Origin: JAMCXS01 sp964459065
Lineage (GTDB): Bacteria > Acidobacteriota > Terriglobia > UBA7540
Length of the DNA stretch: 27,072 nucleotides
Direction of reading: 5' to 3'
Assembly: GCA_964459065.1 (NCBI GenBank)
Contig: CAYWMN010000014.1
Coordinates: 1-27,072 of the forward strand
The notes beneath the pieces are model-generated. The model was not told the origin of the DNA, made no database searches, and was given only the letters and a program-made list of their open reading frames with translations. The number at the start of each line of letters is the position of its first letter. Within the stretch, counting starts at the first letter, position 1. The position numbers were made by a program, and so were the translations under genes. Of the stretch, positions 17,904 through 25,137 are shown piece by piece.

Positions 17904-18569
17904 TCAATCGAGCTTTTTGATTCTCACGTGCCGGAACTCGATGCGCGAGCCTTCGGCTTCGAGCCCCACGTAACCTTTTGGATGGTTGCAGTGGTCGTAG
18001 ACGCTGGTCACCACGCCGTTCACGCGCAGCGTCAGCTTTTTGCCCTGGCAGCGGATATCATAGGTATTCCATTCACCGGCGGGCTTCACTGCCTGCCGGG
18101 TGAGCGCGTCTCGCAGGCTGAAGCGGGGCAGTGAGCCGTGTTCCGGGTTCTGGCCAAAAAAGTATCCGCCGCTGGCATTGCCCACCTGCGCCTGATACCA
18201 GATGACGCCCTGGGCGTTGTTGCGCACAAACACTCCGCTGTTGTACTTGGCCTGGCCCGGCAGCTTCGCGAGCCGCCACTCCACATGAAACACAAAGTTG
18301 CTGAACTGGCGGTTATACCGCAGCCATTCGTGTCCTCCATTGCCCGCGCAGATCAGTACGCCCGTTGCCGCATTCACGCTCCATTGCGACTTTTTGGGTA
18401 GCGGGCGGTCTGGTGGAATGGTGACGCGGGTCCAGTTCTGGAAAGAGGATGTGGGCATCAGGTTGATCCACGCCGGCGATTTGGCGCTCAGGGTGGCTTG
18501 ATTACTCAGAAGGAAGATGGCCCCGGAAAAGATGAAAACCAGGGATGCTGCGAGAACGGTTTTCTTCAT
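17904..18569 (-). CDS. Secreted DUF1080 (3-keto-disaccharide hydrolase domain) protein
   Basis: 221 aa. The hydrophobic N-terminus (about 4-24) is a signal peptide or anchor. The rest is one concanavalin-like beta-sandwich: INLMPTSSFQNWT, WSVNAATGVLICAG, FHVEWRLAKLPGQAKYNSGVFVR, GEWNTYDIRCQGKKLTLRVNG and a terminal IEFRHVRIKKL. These are the ordered landmarks of DUF1080, a domain found in many exported proteins of Acidobacteriota, Planctomycetota and Verrucomicrobiota, and shown in some members to act on 3-keto-glycosides. AAAGGAG precedes ATG 18569. It lies upstream of the CocE-type gene on the same strand (gap 167 nt) and near a Tat-exported glycosidase-like gene, which supports a role in extracellular carbohydrate processing. 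Confidence 0.85.
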   Translation of the reverse strand: MKKTVLAASLVFIFSGAIFLLSNQATLSAKSPAWINLMPTSSFQNWTRVTIPPDRPLPKKSQWSVNAATGVLICAGNGGHEWLRYNRQFSNFVFHVEWRLAKLPGQAKYNSGVFVRNNAQGVIWYQAQVGNASGGYFFGQNPEHGSLPRFSLRDALTRQAVKPAGEWNTYDIRCQGKKLTLRVNGVVTSVYDHCNHPKGYVGLEAEGSRIEFRHVRIKKLD

Positions 18570-18800
18570 GCCTCAACTCCTTTCAAGCTTCGGCGGCCGT
18601 CGGATGAAGGCTTGCCGGTTGCCATTGTATCAGGGGTTCGGAGCGTTTTTCTCGCGGGACTTATTTCGAATGGATCCTGCCGGGCGCCCCACAATTCGTA
18701 ATCTTGCCTACGCTCTTTCGCTCAAGGGTTTTCCGTGGCACAATAGCCCCACGACCACAAGGGACTGTAGACGACATCATCATAGACTTCGGGAGGCTTT

Positions 18801-19043
18801 ATGTCGATCCAAAGGCTTTTTAGGCCGCGGCGCTTGGCGGCAGGCTCACTGATTTTCTTGGTGGCGCTGTTGGCGACCGGCTGCACCACCACTTTCCTGG
18901 AATACAGTGGCCGGATGGCCAACCAGAATTCCAATAACCACGTTAAGCCTTACCAGGGGGCCAGCACTTCAGATCACGGTAACGCCGAGGCCGTGCGGCC
19001 CATCGTGCCCATGCCCATGGCCGGTCATCTTAAGGCGGACTGA
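18801..19043 (+). CDS. Small lipoprotein, function unknown
   Basis: 80 aa. An Arg-rich start is followed by a hydrophobic stretch (about 13-26) and a lipobox LATGC with C28 as the lipidation site. The mature part is about 53 residues, polar, with many Asn, Pro and Met, and no domain I recognise. GGGAGG lies 4 nt before ATG 18801, a strong translation signal that argues the gene is real despite its size. A strong hairpin at 19093-19133 would end its transcript. It stands alone between the divergent DUF1080 gene and the convergent permease gene. Role unknown. Confidence 0.65.
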   Translation: MSIQRLFRPRRLAAGSLIFLVALLATGCTTTFLEYSGRMANQNSNNHVKPYQGASTSDHGNAEAVRPIVPMPMAGHLKAD

Positions 19044-19092
19044 CGGCCGCCGCTGCCGCCGGGGGCGGCTTTCACTTTTGTGCTGTGGGGAA

Positions 19093-19133
19093 AGCCTTGC
19101 CGGGAAGCCCGCTGCGGGTTTCCCGGCAAGGCT
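19093..19133. terminator. Strong hairpin, likely bidirectional terminator between convergent genes
   Basis: A perfect 14-bp inverted repeat (19093-19106 with 19120-19133, AGCCTTGCCGGGAA and its complement) encloses a GC loop that can pair further (GCCC/GGGT). It sits between the lipoprotein gene (ends 19043) and the convergent permease gene (ends 19172). The T runs on either side are short (GGTTTCC and, on the other strand, TTTCC), so termination strength is inferred. Confidence 0.65.
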
Positions 19134-19171
19134 GGTTTCCTGCCAAACACGAACAGAAACCTTCTTAATCC

Positions 19172-20578
19172 TTATTCCTCTGGGGGAGCCTCGGACGGGG
19201 CTGCAGCGTCCGCATTGGCCACGCTGCGGCGATGCCCGCGGGGCGTTGCATAGTAAAGAGCGAAGCCGGCCAGGATGATCAGCAAGCCAAAGGTCAGGCC
19301 GTTCATGCCAAACACCTCTTCGCGTTCGCTGCGAATGACCGAGAGAACCAGCAAAAGGATCGGCGCGAGCCCCACGAGCACGGCTCCGGCCAGCCCGCCC
19401 GGCACGCGGAAGGGCCGGGGGAGTTCGGGCTCGCGCACCCGCAAGGCCACCAGCGCGGCATACTCCAGCAGGATGCTGGCGCCGTAAAGCAGGATGTCCA
19501 GCGTTACCAGGTTTTCAAAGCCCAGTCCCAGGCAGAAAGCCCATCCCGTCGCACAGACAAGGATCGACACCCAGGGAGCTTTTGTTTTGGGATGCACCTT
19601 GGCAAAGACGCGCGGCAGCATGCCATCCTGCGCCATCGCCAGCGGCAACCGCACGTAGCTCATCACCAGCGCGTTGAAGATGCCGAAGCCGCTGACCATT
19701 CCGCCCAGCACCAGCGCCGCCTGCAGCCAATGTCCGCCCACCAGCCCCGCAACGTTAGCCCATGAACCGGTTTCAAACGCCGAGGAGGGCAGGCCGGTCA
19801 TTGACACTGCCCACACTGGAAGCAGATAGGTGAGCGCCACTAAAACGATGGAGACCGCCAAGGCTCGCGGGTAGGTGCGTCCCGGACGATCGACACCGCG
19901 CGCAATGGTCGATGCGCTGTCCCAGCCCATGTAGTTCCACATGGCGACCAGGATGCCTCCCAGCAATCCGGTACCGGCCGTCGCGGGTGCGGTTACGGCG
20001 TGCGCGAGCGTTCCTGCTTTGAACGGCGCGATCAGCACAATCAGAGCAAACGGCGCTGAAAGCACCAGGAAGAGTCCCAGGGAGGTGAGGCCCACCACGT
20101 GAATCCCCGCCAGGTTCAGCGCCGTGCAGGCGATCACCATCATGAGCCCGATCCAAAATTCCCGATGTCCCGTGCGGACCCAGGGCGTCAGGCGTTCGAG
20201 GTAGGCGATAAACAAAGTGGGATAGATCGCCATGTCAAAGATGCTGCCGGCGAGCGACTGCCAGGCTTCCTGAAATCCCCAGAACGGCCCAAGCCCCCGC
20301 CGCACCCAGGCGTAATAACCGCCTTCTTCGGGAAAGGTGCTCGAGAGTTCGCCGACCATCATGGCGGTGGGCAGGCTCCAGACCAGCGGCGTGAGCGCCA
20401 GAATCAGCAGCGCGCGGTGATAACCTGCGCCGTGCACGATATCTTCGGTGCCGTAAGCGCCACCGCACACCATAAAGAAAGTGGCGGCCACCAGCGGCCA
20501 CAGCGTCAGCTTGGCGGAGTTGGCGATCCCGTTGTTCCGGGATTCAGAGGCAGGCGGTGCTGGGCTCACTTGGCGCAC
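19172..20578 (-). CDS. APC-superfamily amino acid/polyamine permease
   Basis: 468 aa with about 12 hydrophobic helices. The first helix region reads KLTLWPLVAATFFMVCGGAYGTED, matching the APC unwound-helix glycine motif (here GGAYGTE). Further landmarks are ELSSTFPEEGGYYAWVRRGLGPFWGF, typical of APC members, and WNYMGWDSASTIARGVDRPGRTYPRAL in the middle. It imports or exchanges an amino acid or amine across the inner membrane; substrate unknown. I choose GTG 20578 because GAGGG lies 7 nt upstream; an in-frame GTG at 20611 would add 11 residues and has no clear ribosome site. The C-terminal tail is Ala/Pro/Glu-rich. No metabolic partner gene lies next to it. Confidence 0.88.
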   Translation of the reverse strand: MRQVSPAPPASESRNNGIANSAKLTLWPLVAATFFMVCGGAYGTEDIVHGAGYHRALLILALTPLVWSLPTAMMVGELSSTFPEEGGYYAWVRRGLGPFWGFQEAWQSLAGSIFDMAIYPTLFIAYLERLTPWVRTGHREFWIGLMMVIACTALNLAGIHVVGLTSLGLFLVLSAPFALIVLIAPFKAGTLAHAVTAPATAGTGLLGGILVAMWNYMGWDSASTIARGVDRPGRTYPRALAVSIVLVALTYLLPVWAVSMTGLPSSAFETGSWANVAGLVGGHWLQAALVLGGMVSGFGIFNALVMSYVRLPLAMAQDGMLPRVFAKVHPKTKAPWVSILVCATGWAFCLGLGFENLVTLDILLYGASILLEYAALVALRVREPELPRPFRVPGGLAGAVLVGLAPILLLVLSVIRSEREEVFGMNGLTFGLLIILAGFALYYATPRGHRRSVANADAAAPSEAPPEE

Positions 20579-20818
20579 TCTGAATCCCTCGGGTGCTGAT
20601 AGGCCCGCCACGCGGCGTGACGTGCAGTCCCGTCGCCGAACAGAAAAAACTTCCAGATAAGGAATGCAAGTTTTCGCGAACGGCCGCCTGACAAGGTTTC
20701 TCCAGATCCGCCCAATTCAATTTCCCAAAGTGCACCGTGCCATGGGATTCTTGCATTGGGCTCCGTGGAGCGTCAAGCGGCCTGATTGCGCATGGCGCCC
20801 TGGCTGCGAAACCGCCGC

Positions 20819-21325
20819 TTATTGCTGCTCGTCCGCCGAGGGGCCGTAGGTGGAAGGCACGGGAAGGTCGTTCAACCGCAGATAAACGCCCAACTGCGCG
20901 CGGTGGTGGATCAGGTGATTCATCACAAAGCTCCGCTGGACGGCAGCCTTGGGCAGCGAAAAGATGGGCGTGCCGCTTCGAAGGAGCGACCAGGTTTGCA
21001 TCATTTTTTCATCCTCGACCGCTTCAAGCGCCGCTCTCGCTGTCGCGACGTTGTGGTCGAAGGCTTCCAGCAATTCCTGGCGGGTCTTTGCCGCCAAGGG
21101 CTTATGGCCCTGCCCGTCTGGAGGGTTGACGTCAAGCGAATCGCTTTCGAGCGTCAGGCTGACCCAGCCGGGAATATCCGCAATGTGCGAGGCGAGCTGC
21201 CCCATGGTCATCGACTTTGCGTGGGGTTTCCAGCCGAATTTTTCGTCCGGCACCCGCTCCAGCGTCTTGCGGGTATTCGCCATTTCGTGGTCAAACTCCG
21301 GCAGCATTCTTTCACCTATTTTCAT
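20819..21325 (-). CDS. DinB-family four-helix-bundle protein (putative metal-dependent enzyme)
   Basis: 168 aa. Landmarks of the DinB/YfiT-like fold are the first helix EFDHEMANTRKTLERVPDEKFGWKPH, MTMGQLASHIADIPGW with the first metal histidine, and the late NHLIHHRAQLGVYLRLND with the second and third histidines of the usual triad, followed by VPSTYGPS. Members are thiol-transferase-like or of unknown role, often stress-linked. ATG 21325 follows GGGAGGAAGAG, an excellent ribosome site; an in-frame extension to 21358 is not needed. It is divergent from the methyltransferase gene with a 185-nt spacer. Confidence 0.85.
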   Translation of the reverse strand: MKIGERMLPEFDHEMANTRKTLERVPDEKFGWKPHAKSMTMGQLASHIADIPGWVSLTLESDSLDVNPPDGQGHKPLAAKTRQELLEAFDHNVATARAALEAVEDEKMMQTWSLLRSGTPIFSLPKAAVQRSFVMNHLIHHRAQLGVYLRLNDLPVPSTYGPSADEQQ

Positions 21326-21474
21326 CTCTTCCTCCCTTTGCCCAGTTTTTGTCTTCACGGCCTGCGGCGGGTTCAGCGCGTTCCCGCCCAGACGCCATCA
21401 AGCCCAGCCCAAAGCCTTCATTGAACCATGCCGGCGACCCAGACACAAACCGTTCCCAGGGAGCCAATTGCTGG

Positions 21475-21480
21475 TAAAAT
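21475..21480 (+). promoter_or_regulatory. Possible -10 box for the exported methyltransferase gene
   Basis: TAAAAT stands 30 nt before the ATG at 21511, in an otherwise GC-rich spacer. A weak -35 candidate, TTCCCA, lies 16 nt upstream. Assignment rests on position and composition only. Confidence 0.3.
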
Positions 21481-21510
21481 TAAGACAATCTCAAACCAGG
21501 GAGGCAAGCC

Positions 21511-22101
21511 ATGCTGCGATGGGTCACCCTCAGGCGTGTTGCGACTCTGGTCACCTTTTTGGCCGCTTTCGGTTGCATCCTGCTACGGCCTCCGCAAGCC
21601 TCAGCTCAGAACCTCGTTCCTCCAGAGGCTTCTCAGGAAGTTGTGCCGTACGTTCCCACTCCCATGAAGGTGGTACAAAGGATGCTGGAACTGGCCAAGG
21701 TCAGCCGCAACGACGTACTTTACGATCTCGGGTCGGGCGACGGGCGTGTTGTGATCATGGCGGCGCAGAAGTTCGGCGCGCGCGCCGTGGGCGTTGAGCT
21801 TGACCCGCAACGGTTCCGGGAGTCTTCAGCGCGGATTCAAAAGCTGGGACTCGGCAAACGAGCCAAAATTATTTACGGGAACATGTTTCAGGTCAACGTC
21901 CATGCCGCAACGGTGATGACGCTCTATCTGCTGCCCAGCGTCAATGACCAGATCGAGCCCAAACTGGACAGGGAACTGCGCTCTGGCACACGCGTGGTTT
22001 CGCACGATTTCATGATGAACGGCTGGGACCCGGTGAAAACCGAGCAGGTGACCGATGAAGATGGCGGCCACCACACCCTTTACCTGTACGTCCATCCGTA
22101 G
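21511..22101 (+). CDS. Class I SAM-dependent methyltransferase with signal peptide (FAM173/ATPSCKMT-like)
   Basis: 196 aa. The methyltransferase core is clear: VPTPMKVVQRMLELA (48-62), motif I LYDLGSGDGRVVIMAA (70-85), VGVELDP (93-99), GNMF (123-126), and ATVMTLYLLPSVNDQIEPKL (133-151), the block typical of the FAM173/ATPSCKMT lysine methyltransferase group. GTRVVSHDF follows. Before it, residues 1-33 have a basic start, a hydrophobic core and an ASA-Q cleavage-like site, so the protein looks exported or membrane-anchored. That is odd for an enzyme needing cytoplasmic SAM. GGGAGG lies 6 nt before ATG 21511, so this start is well supported. It ends 19 nt from the convergent channel gene, with a small hairpin (22107-22120) in between. 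Confidence 0.85.
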   Translation: MLRWVTLRRVATLVTFLAAFGCILLRPPQASAQNLVPPEASQEVVPYVPTPMKVVQRMLELAKVSRNDVLYDLGSGDGRVVIMAAQKFGARAVGVELDPQRFRESSARIQKLGLGKRAKIIYGNMFQVNVHAATVMTLYLLPSVNDQIEPKLDRELRSGTRVVSHDFMMNGWDPVKTEQVTDEDGGHHTLYLYVHP

Positions 22102-22106
22102 GCGCC

Positions 22107-22120
22107 GGCCGCAACCGGCC
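22107..22120. terminator. Small GC hairpin between convergent genes
   Basis: GGCCG-CAAC-CGGCC forms a 5-bp stem filling the 19-nt gap between the methyltransferase and channel stop codons. There is no T tract, so it may only weakly affect transcription. Confidence 0.25.
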
Positions 22121-23266
22121 TCAAAGGTGGTCGTCGTCTTCGACGTGCAAGCCGTCGGTTGATCGGGCGCCCGAGGTGGTTTTTTCCCAGGCGCTGGTCC
22201 GCCAGTTATCCACAGGAGCCCGGGAGGCGCTCCAGGCAGGCAGCGGCATCAGCAGCCGTTCCGAAAATCCGAACAGGTACGGTTCATACATCCGGCGCAG
22301 CCGGTCCAGGGTTTCCTGGGCGGCGCGCGCCTTGCACAGGGGGGCTCCACAAACGCCCAGAAGCTCCCGCAGGGCGGTGAGCGTTGCGGGGTCGAAGCGG
22401 TCGTAAGGCACCGGCCTCGGCGCAATGGCGAGCGCCTGCGCCAGATCCACCAGCGCGTGCCGCGAAATGGCAAACGTCAGCTCCGCCTGCCAGCGCAGCG
22501 CCCCCTCGGTGTGGGCCTCCAGCAGCGCGCAGGCGTCCAGAATGGTGGCGAGCGCCGCCACCCACGACTGGTTGTTGTGCTGCGAGCGGAAGTGGCAGAG
22601 CACCGGGTAGGAAAGGTGGCTTTCCATCAGCTCGGCCGCCCATCTTTCCCAGGCGCGCAGGTAGTCGGCCAGCGCGTCCAGGTTCTGTTGCCGGGTGTGG
22701 CGCCGCAGCAGCTCCGGAGCGGTGGGCGGTGATCCGGCGCGCGCGTCGAGCAGCGAGATGTTGGCTTCCCGCCGCGAGAACGCTCCATAAAGCACCGGCA
22801 GGTAAGAGACCACCACGGCCAGGAACGCGAATCCCATTCCCGCCTCCACCACTGTTACCGCCCGCGCAAACGGCGTGTGGGGTATCACATCGCCCATCCC
22901 CAGCGTGAAGAAGCTGGTGCCGCTCAGGTAAAGCTGCGCGTGGAAGCCGTGCGCCGCCCACGCCTCGCCCAGCAGCCTGCCCGCCGCCCATTGCACCATC
23001 GCGAAGCCCAGAATCAGGCCGCCCGCCCACACGCCGAATAGCGCCAGGATGGAAAGCGGCCCGAACACGCTCAAAAAGCCTTCGCGCCGTTTGCCCGGCT
23101 TGATGCGCCGGGCGACCCACAGCCACGGCGTTGCCGTATAGCGGTAGAAAGCTCCCGTCAGACGGTAGCGCCGGGTCACGCGCCGCGGCAGGATGATGGT
23201 TTCAAAGGCGTCCCACAGAATCACGCCCAGCAGGCCGATTCCCAGCAGACCCACAAACAGAGCCAC
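22121..23266 (-). CDS. Pore-loop ion channel protein with large soluble C-terminal domain
   Basis: 381 aa. Hydrophobic segments lie at about 2-26, 68-95 and 133-162, with a pore-loop region between the last two: YLSGTSFFTLGMGDVIPHTPFARAV. TLGMGD (121-126) matches the K+ channel filter TVGYGD in layout, with Leu for Val and Met for Tyr. Residues from about 163 on form a soluble, helix-rich, Trp- and Arg-rich domain of about 220 residues that I do not recognise; it is not an obvious RCK domain. It likely makes an oligomeric inner-membrane channel, but K+ selectivity is not assured. GTG 23266 has AAAGGAA about 8 nt upstream. It is the last gene of a minus-strand set, 61 nt after the ferritin-VIT1 gene, so co-expression is likely. 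Confidence 0.75.
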   Translation of the reverse strand: MALFVGLLGIGLLGVILWDAFETIILPRRVTRRYRLTGAFYRYTATPWLWVARRIKPGKRREGFLSVFGPLSILALFGVWAGGLILGFAMVQWAAGRLLGEAWAAHGFHAQLYLSGTSFFTLGMGDVIPHTPFARAVTVVEAGMGFAFLAVVVSYLPVLYGAFSRREANISLLDARAGSPPTAPELLRRHTRQQNLDALADYLRAWERWAAELMESHLSYPVLCHFRSQHNNQSWVAALATILDACALLEAHTEGALRWQAELTFAISRHALVDLAQALAIAPRPVPYDRFDPATLTALRELLGVCGAPLCKARAAQETLDRLRRMYEPYLFGFSERLLMPLPAWSASRAPVDNWRTSAWEKTTSGARSTDGLHVEDDDHL

Positions 23267-23327
23267 AATGAATTCCTTTCCCGGATACCCTCGATTCCCT
23301 TAACTCTAGGAGTGAATTCAAGGAAAC

Positions 23328-24488
23328 TCAAGCCGCGTGGAACATTAATCCCAGGCCGTAGGTGACGGAAGCTTCCAGAATCCCGATCAGCGTCATCTCC
23401 AGACCCGAGCTCCACCACGAGCGCATCGTGATGAGCGACTTTGCCGCGCCCACGGCAAAGTGCGCAACAATGCTGATGGCGAAGGCCGCTGCCACGGCCT
23501 CAAATCCGCCCAGGAAAAAGAATGGGATGATGGGGATGAACGCTCCGACCGCCGTTGAGAGCGAGGCCGAAAGCGAAGAAACCCAGGGATTCGGAAAGTT
23601 CTGCTCAGAGAGTCCAAGCTCGCTTTGCGCCATGGCTTTGAGCAACTGTTCAGGCTCTTCGGCAAGGCGGTCCGCCATGCGGCGCGCGTCTTCAGCGCCG
23701 AAGCCCTGCAGCTCGTAGAACAGCGCCATCTCTTCCTTTTCTTCTTCGGGATTTTCCTCCACTTCCCGCTTCTCCCGGCTGATCTCCGCTTCGTAAACCT
23801 CGCGCTCGCTTTTGACCGCCAGGTAGGCTCCCGCGCCCATCGAAAGCGCGGAAGCCATCATGCCCGCAAGGCCCGCGATCAGGACGTAATGCTGCTGGTT
23901 CCCGGTGGCGCCCGCCACGCCCGAAACGATTCCGAACACGGCGCCCAGGCCGTCGTTGACGCCGTAGATGGCGTCGGCCACCCAGGAGCCGCCGCGGCGG
24001 TGCCAGCGCTCGCGTTTCAACATCACGTCGAGCACGTTTTGAGGCCCAATCTGCGGCACCAGGTTTGCCAGCGTCTTGGCGTGCGCTTTTTCTTCAACCG
24101 CGATGTGGTGGAGAATCTGCTGGGTTTCGGCGTCCTGGCCCAGCGCGTCCACTTGCTGGGAAGTGTAATGCGCCTGCTGGCGGTCCTCGGCGGCTTCCAT
24201 GCGCCTCACGGCCACTTCCAGGCCGGCCGTGCGATTGAACCAGCGGCTCAGCCGCCCCGCCAGTGTGTTGCGCAGGGCGGGCACTTCCGCGCCCAGTTCC
24301 TTCAGCTTCTTCTCCCAATGCGCGCCGTGGCGGTCTTCAGCCTGAGCCATTCGCAGCAGGATGCTTCTGCGGCGCGGGTCTTTTTCCCGGGACGCCAGAT
24401 CGCGGTAAATCTGTGCGCTCTGTTTTTCCGCCTGCCAGTTTTCTTCCAGCGCCCGGATGGCTTCTTCGGAACCTTCGGCCTTTGCCAT
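23328..24488 (-). CDS. mbfA: Ferritin-like/VIT1 fusion membrane protein, MbfA-type iron exporter
   Basis: 386 aa. The N-terminal ferritin/rubrerythrin-like domain (about 8-145) has the di-iron pattern E21, E51/H54 (EDRHGAHW), E101 and E132/H136 (EEKAHAKTL). It is followed by a VIT1/CCC1 membrane domain (about 168-386) with DAIYGVNDGLGAVFGIVSGVAGA, AGLAGMMASALSMGAGAYLAVKSE, a charged cytosolic segment rich in Glu/Lys (228-290), and three more helices. The same architecture is known in MbfA (Bradyrhizobium, Agrobacterium), an inner-membrane iron exporter that protects against iron and peroxide stress. ATG 24488 has AAGGAGG 4 nt upstream; an in-frame extension to 24596 would run into the preceding gene. 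It lies 46 nt after the AhpD-like gene and before the channel gene, a context that fits metal/redox stress. Confidence 0.85.
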   Translation of the reverse strand: MAKAEGSEEAIRALEENWQAEKQSAQIYRDLASREKDPRRRSILLRMAQAEDRHGAHWEKKLKELGAEVPALRNTLAGRLSRWFNRTAGLEVAVRRMEAAEDRQQAHYTSQQVDALGQDAETQQILHHIAVEEKAHAKTLANLVPQIGPQNVLDVMLKRERWHRRGGSWVADAIYGVNDGLGAVFGIVSGVAGATGNQQHYVLIAGLAGMMASALSMGAGAYLAVKSEREVYEAEISREKREVEENPEEEKEEMALFYELQGFGAEDARRMADRLAEEPEQLLKAMAQSELGLSEQNFPNPWVSSLSASLSTAVGAFIPIIPFFFLGGFEAVAAAFAISIVAHFAVGAAKSLITMRSWWSSGLEMTLIGILEASVTYGLGLMFHAA

Positions 24489-24534
24489 AAAGCCTCCTTG
24501 GGTTTGCCAAGCGGGGCAGCACTCCCGCCGGCGC

Positions 24535-24933
24535 TTACGCCTTGAACTGCTGGTCCACCTCAACCTGGTAGCCGGAGGCGAGGCTGTTGGTTTCATTCGC
24601 CATGGCCACCACGCCCATCAGTTCGCCGAACATGGCGTCGGTCATGCCGGCCTTGCGCGCCCCGGCGGTGTGCGAGGCGATGCAGTAGTTGCACTGGTTG
24701 GTCACGCTCACGGCCACGTAGATCATCTCCTTGGTCAGCCGATCCAGTTGGCCGCCCTCGCCCATGATCTGCTTCAGGCTCTGCCAGGTCCGCCGCAGCG
24801 TCGCGGGGTCGTTCGCCAGCGCCTTCCAGAAATTGTTGATCCAGTCCGTCTTGCGCGTCGCCATGATGTCGTCATACACGGCCCGAACTTCCGGGCTTGC
24901 GTCCGCGTATTCGATCAGTCCGGGGGTTGCCAT
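24535..24933 (-). CDS. Carboxymuconolactone decarboxylase-like (AhpD-like) protein
   Basis: 132 aa, all-helical fold of the CMD/AhpD family. LTKEMIYVAVSVTNQCNYCIASHTAGARKAGMT contains the CxxC-x3-H motif (CNYCIASH) of AhpD-type peroxidase-related proteins, including the proximal His used in proton relay. Such proteins reduce peroxides or keep a peroxiredoxin reduced, although many family members are uncharacterised. ATG 24933 follows GGGAGG by 6 nt; longer in-frame starts are not needed. First gene of a leftward set with the ferritin-VIT1 and channel genes, behind a good sigma-70-like promoter. Confidence 0.88.
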   Translation of the reverse strand: MATPGLIEYADASPEVRAVYDDIMATRKTDWINNFWKALANDPATLRRTWQSLKQIMGEGGQLDRLTKEMIYVAVSVTNQCNYCIASHTAGARKAGMTDAMFGELMGVVAMANETNSLASGYQVEVDQQFKA

Positions 24934-24988
24934 AAGATTCCTCCCTTGCTGCGGTGCCGCGGTGTTTCCGCCGCCTGCATCGCCCACC

Positions 24989-25017
24989 ATTTTGCCTTAC
25001 CGCGCGGCGATTGCCAA
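24989..25017 (-). promoter_or_regulatory. Sigma-70-type promoter for the AhpD-like/MbfA/channel set
   Basis: On the minus strand, TTGGCA (25017-25012) and CAAAAT (24994-24989) are 17 nt apart, matching TTGACA/TATAAT at 5 and 4 of 6 positions. The start point would be near 24982, giving a leader of about 50 nt before ATG 24933, whose ribosome site is GGGAGG. Confidence 0.5.
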
Positions 25018-25051
25018 ACGCGCCAGCCGCCGCCCATGGTCCTTCCGTTCG

Positions 25052-25080
25052 TTGCGAAACCCGTTAACGCGTGTTAGCAT
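25052..25080 (+). promoter_or_regulatory. Sigma-70-type promoter for the AIM24-family gene
   Basis: TTGCGA (25052-25057) and TAGCAT (25075-25080) are separated by exactly 17 nt. The spacer contains GTTAACGCGTGTTAGC, a partial dyad that a regulator could use. The start point would be about 50 nt before ATG 25138. Its -35 faces that of the leftward promoter, 34 nt away. Confidence 0.45.
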
Positions 25081-25137
25081 CCCCTCGCGCGCAAACGGCG
25101 CGTACGAATTCTAAGGAGTTCCGAGGAGAAAAACATC

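Noticed and set aside
18735..18755. Possible sigma-54 promoter (TGGCAC) upstream of the lipoprotein gene
   Set aside because: The -12 TTGC element is absent at the proper spacing.
23625..24545. 306-codon plus-strand frame opposite the ferritin-VIT1 gene
   Set aside because: His/Phe/Arg-rich translation without motifs, opposite a gene with clear di-iron and VIT1 signatures.
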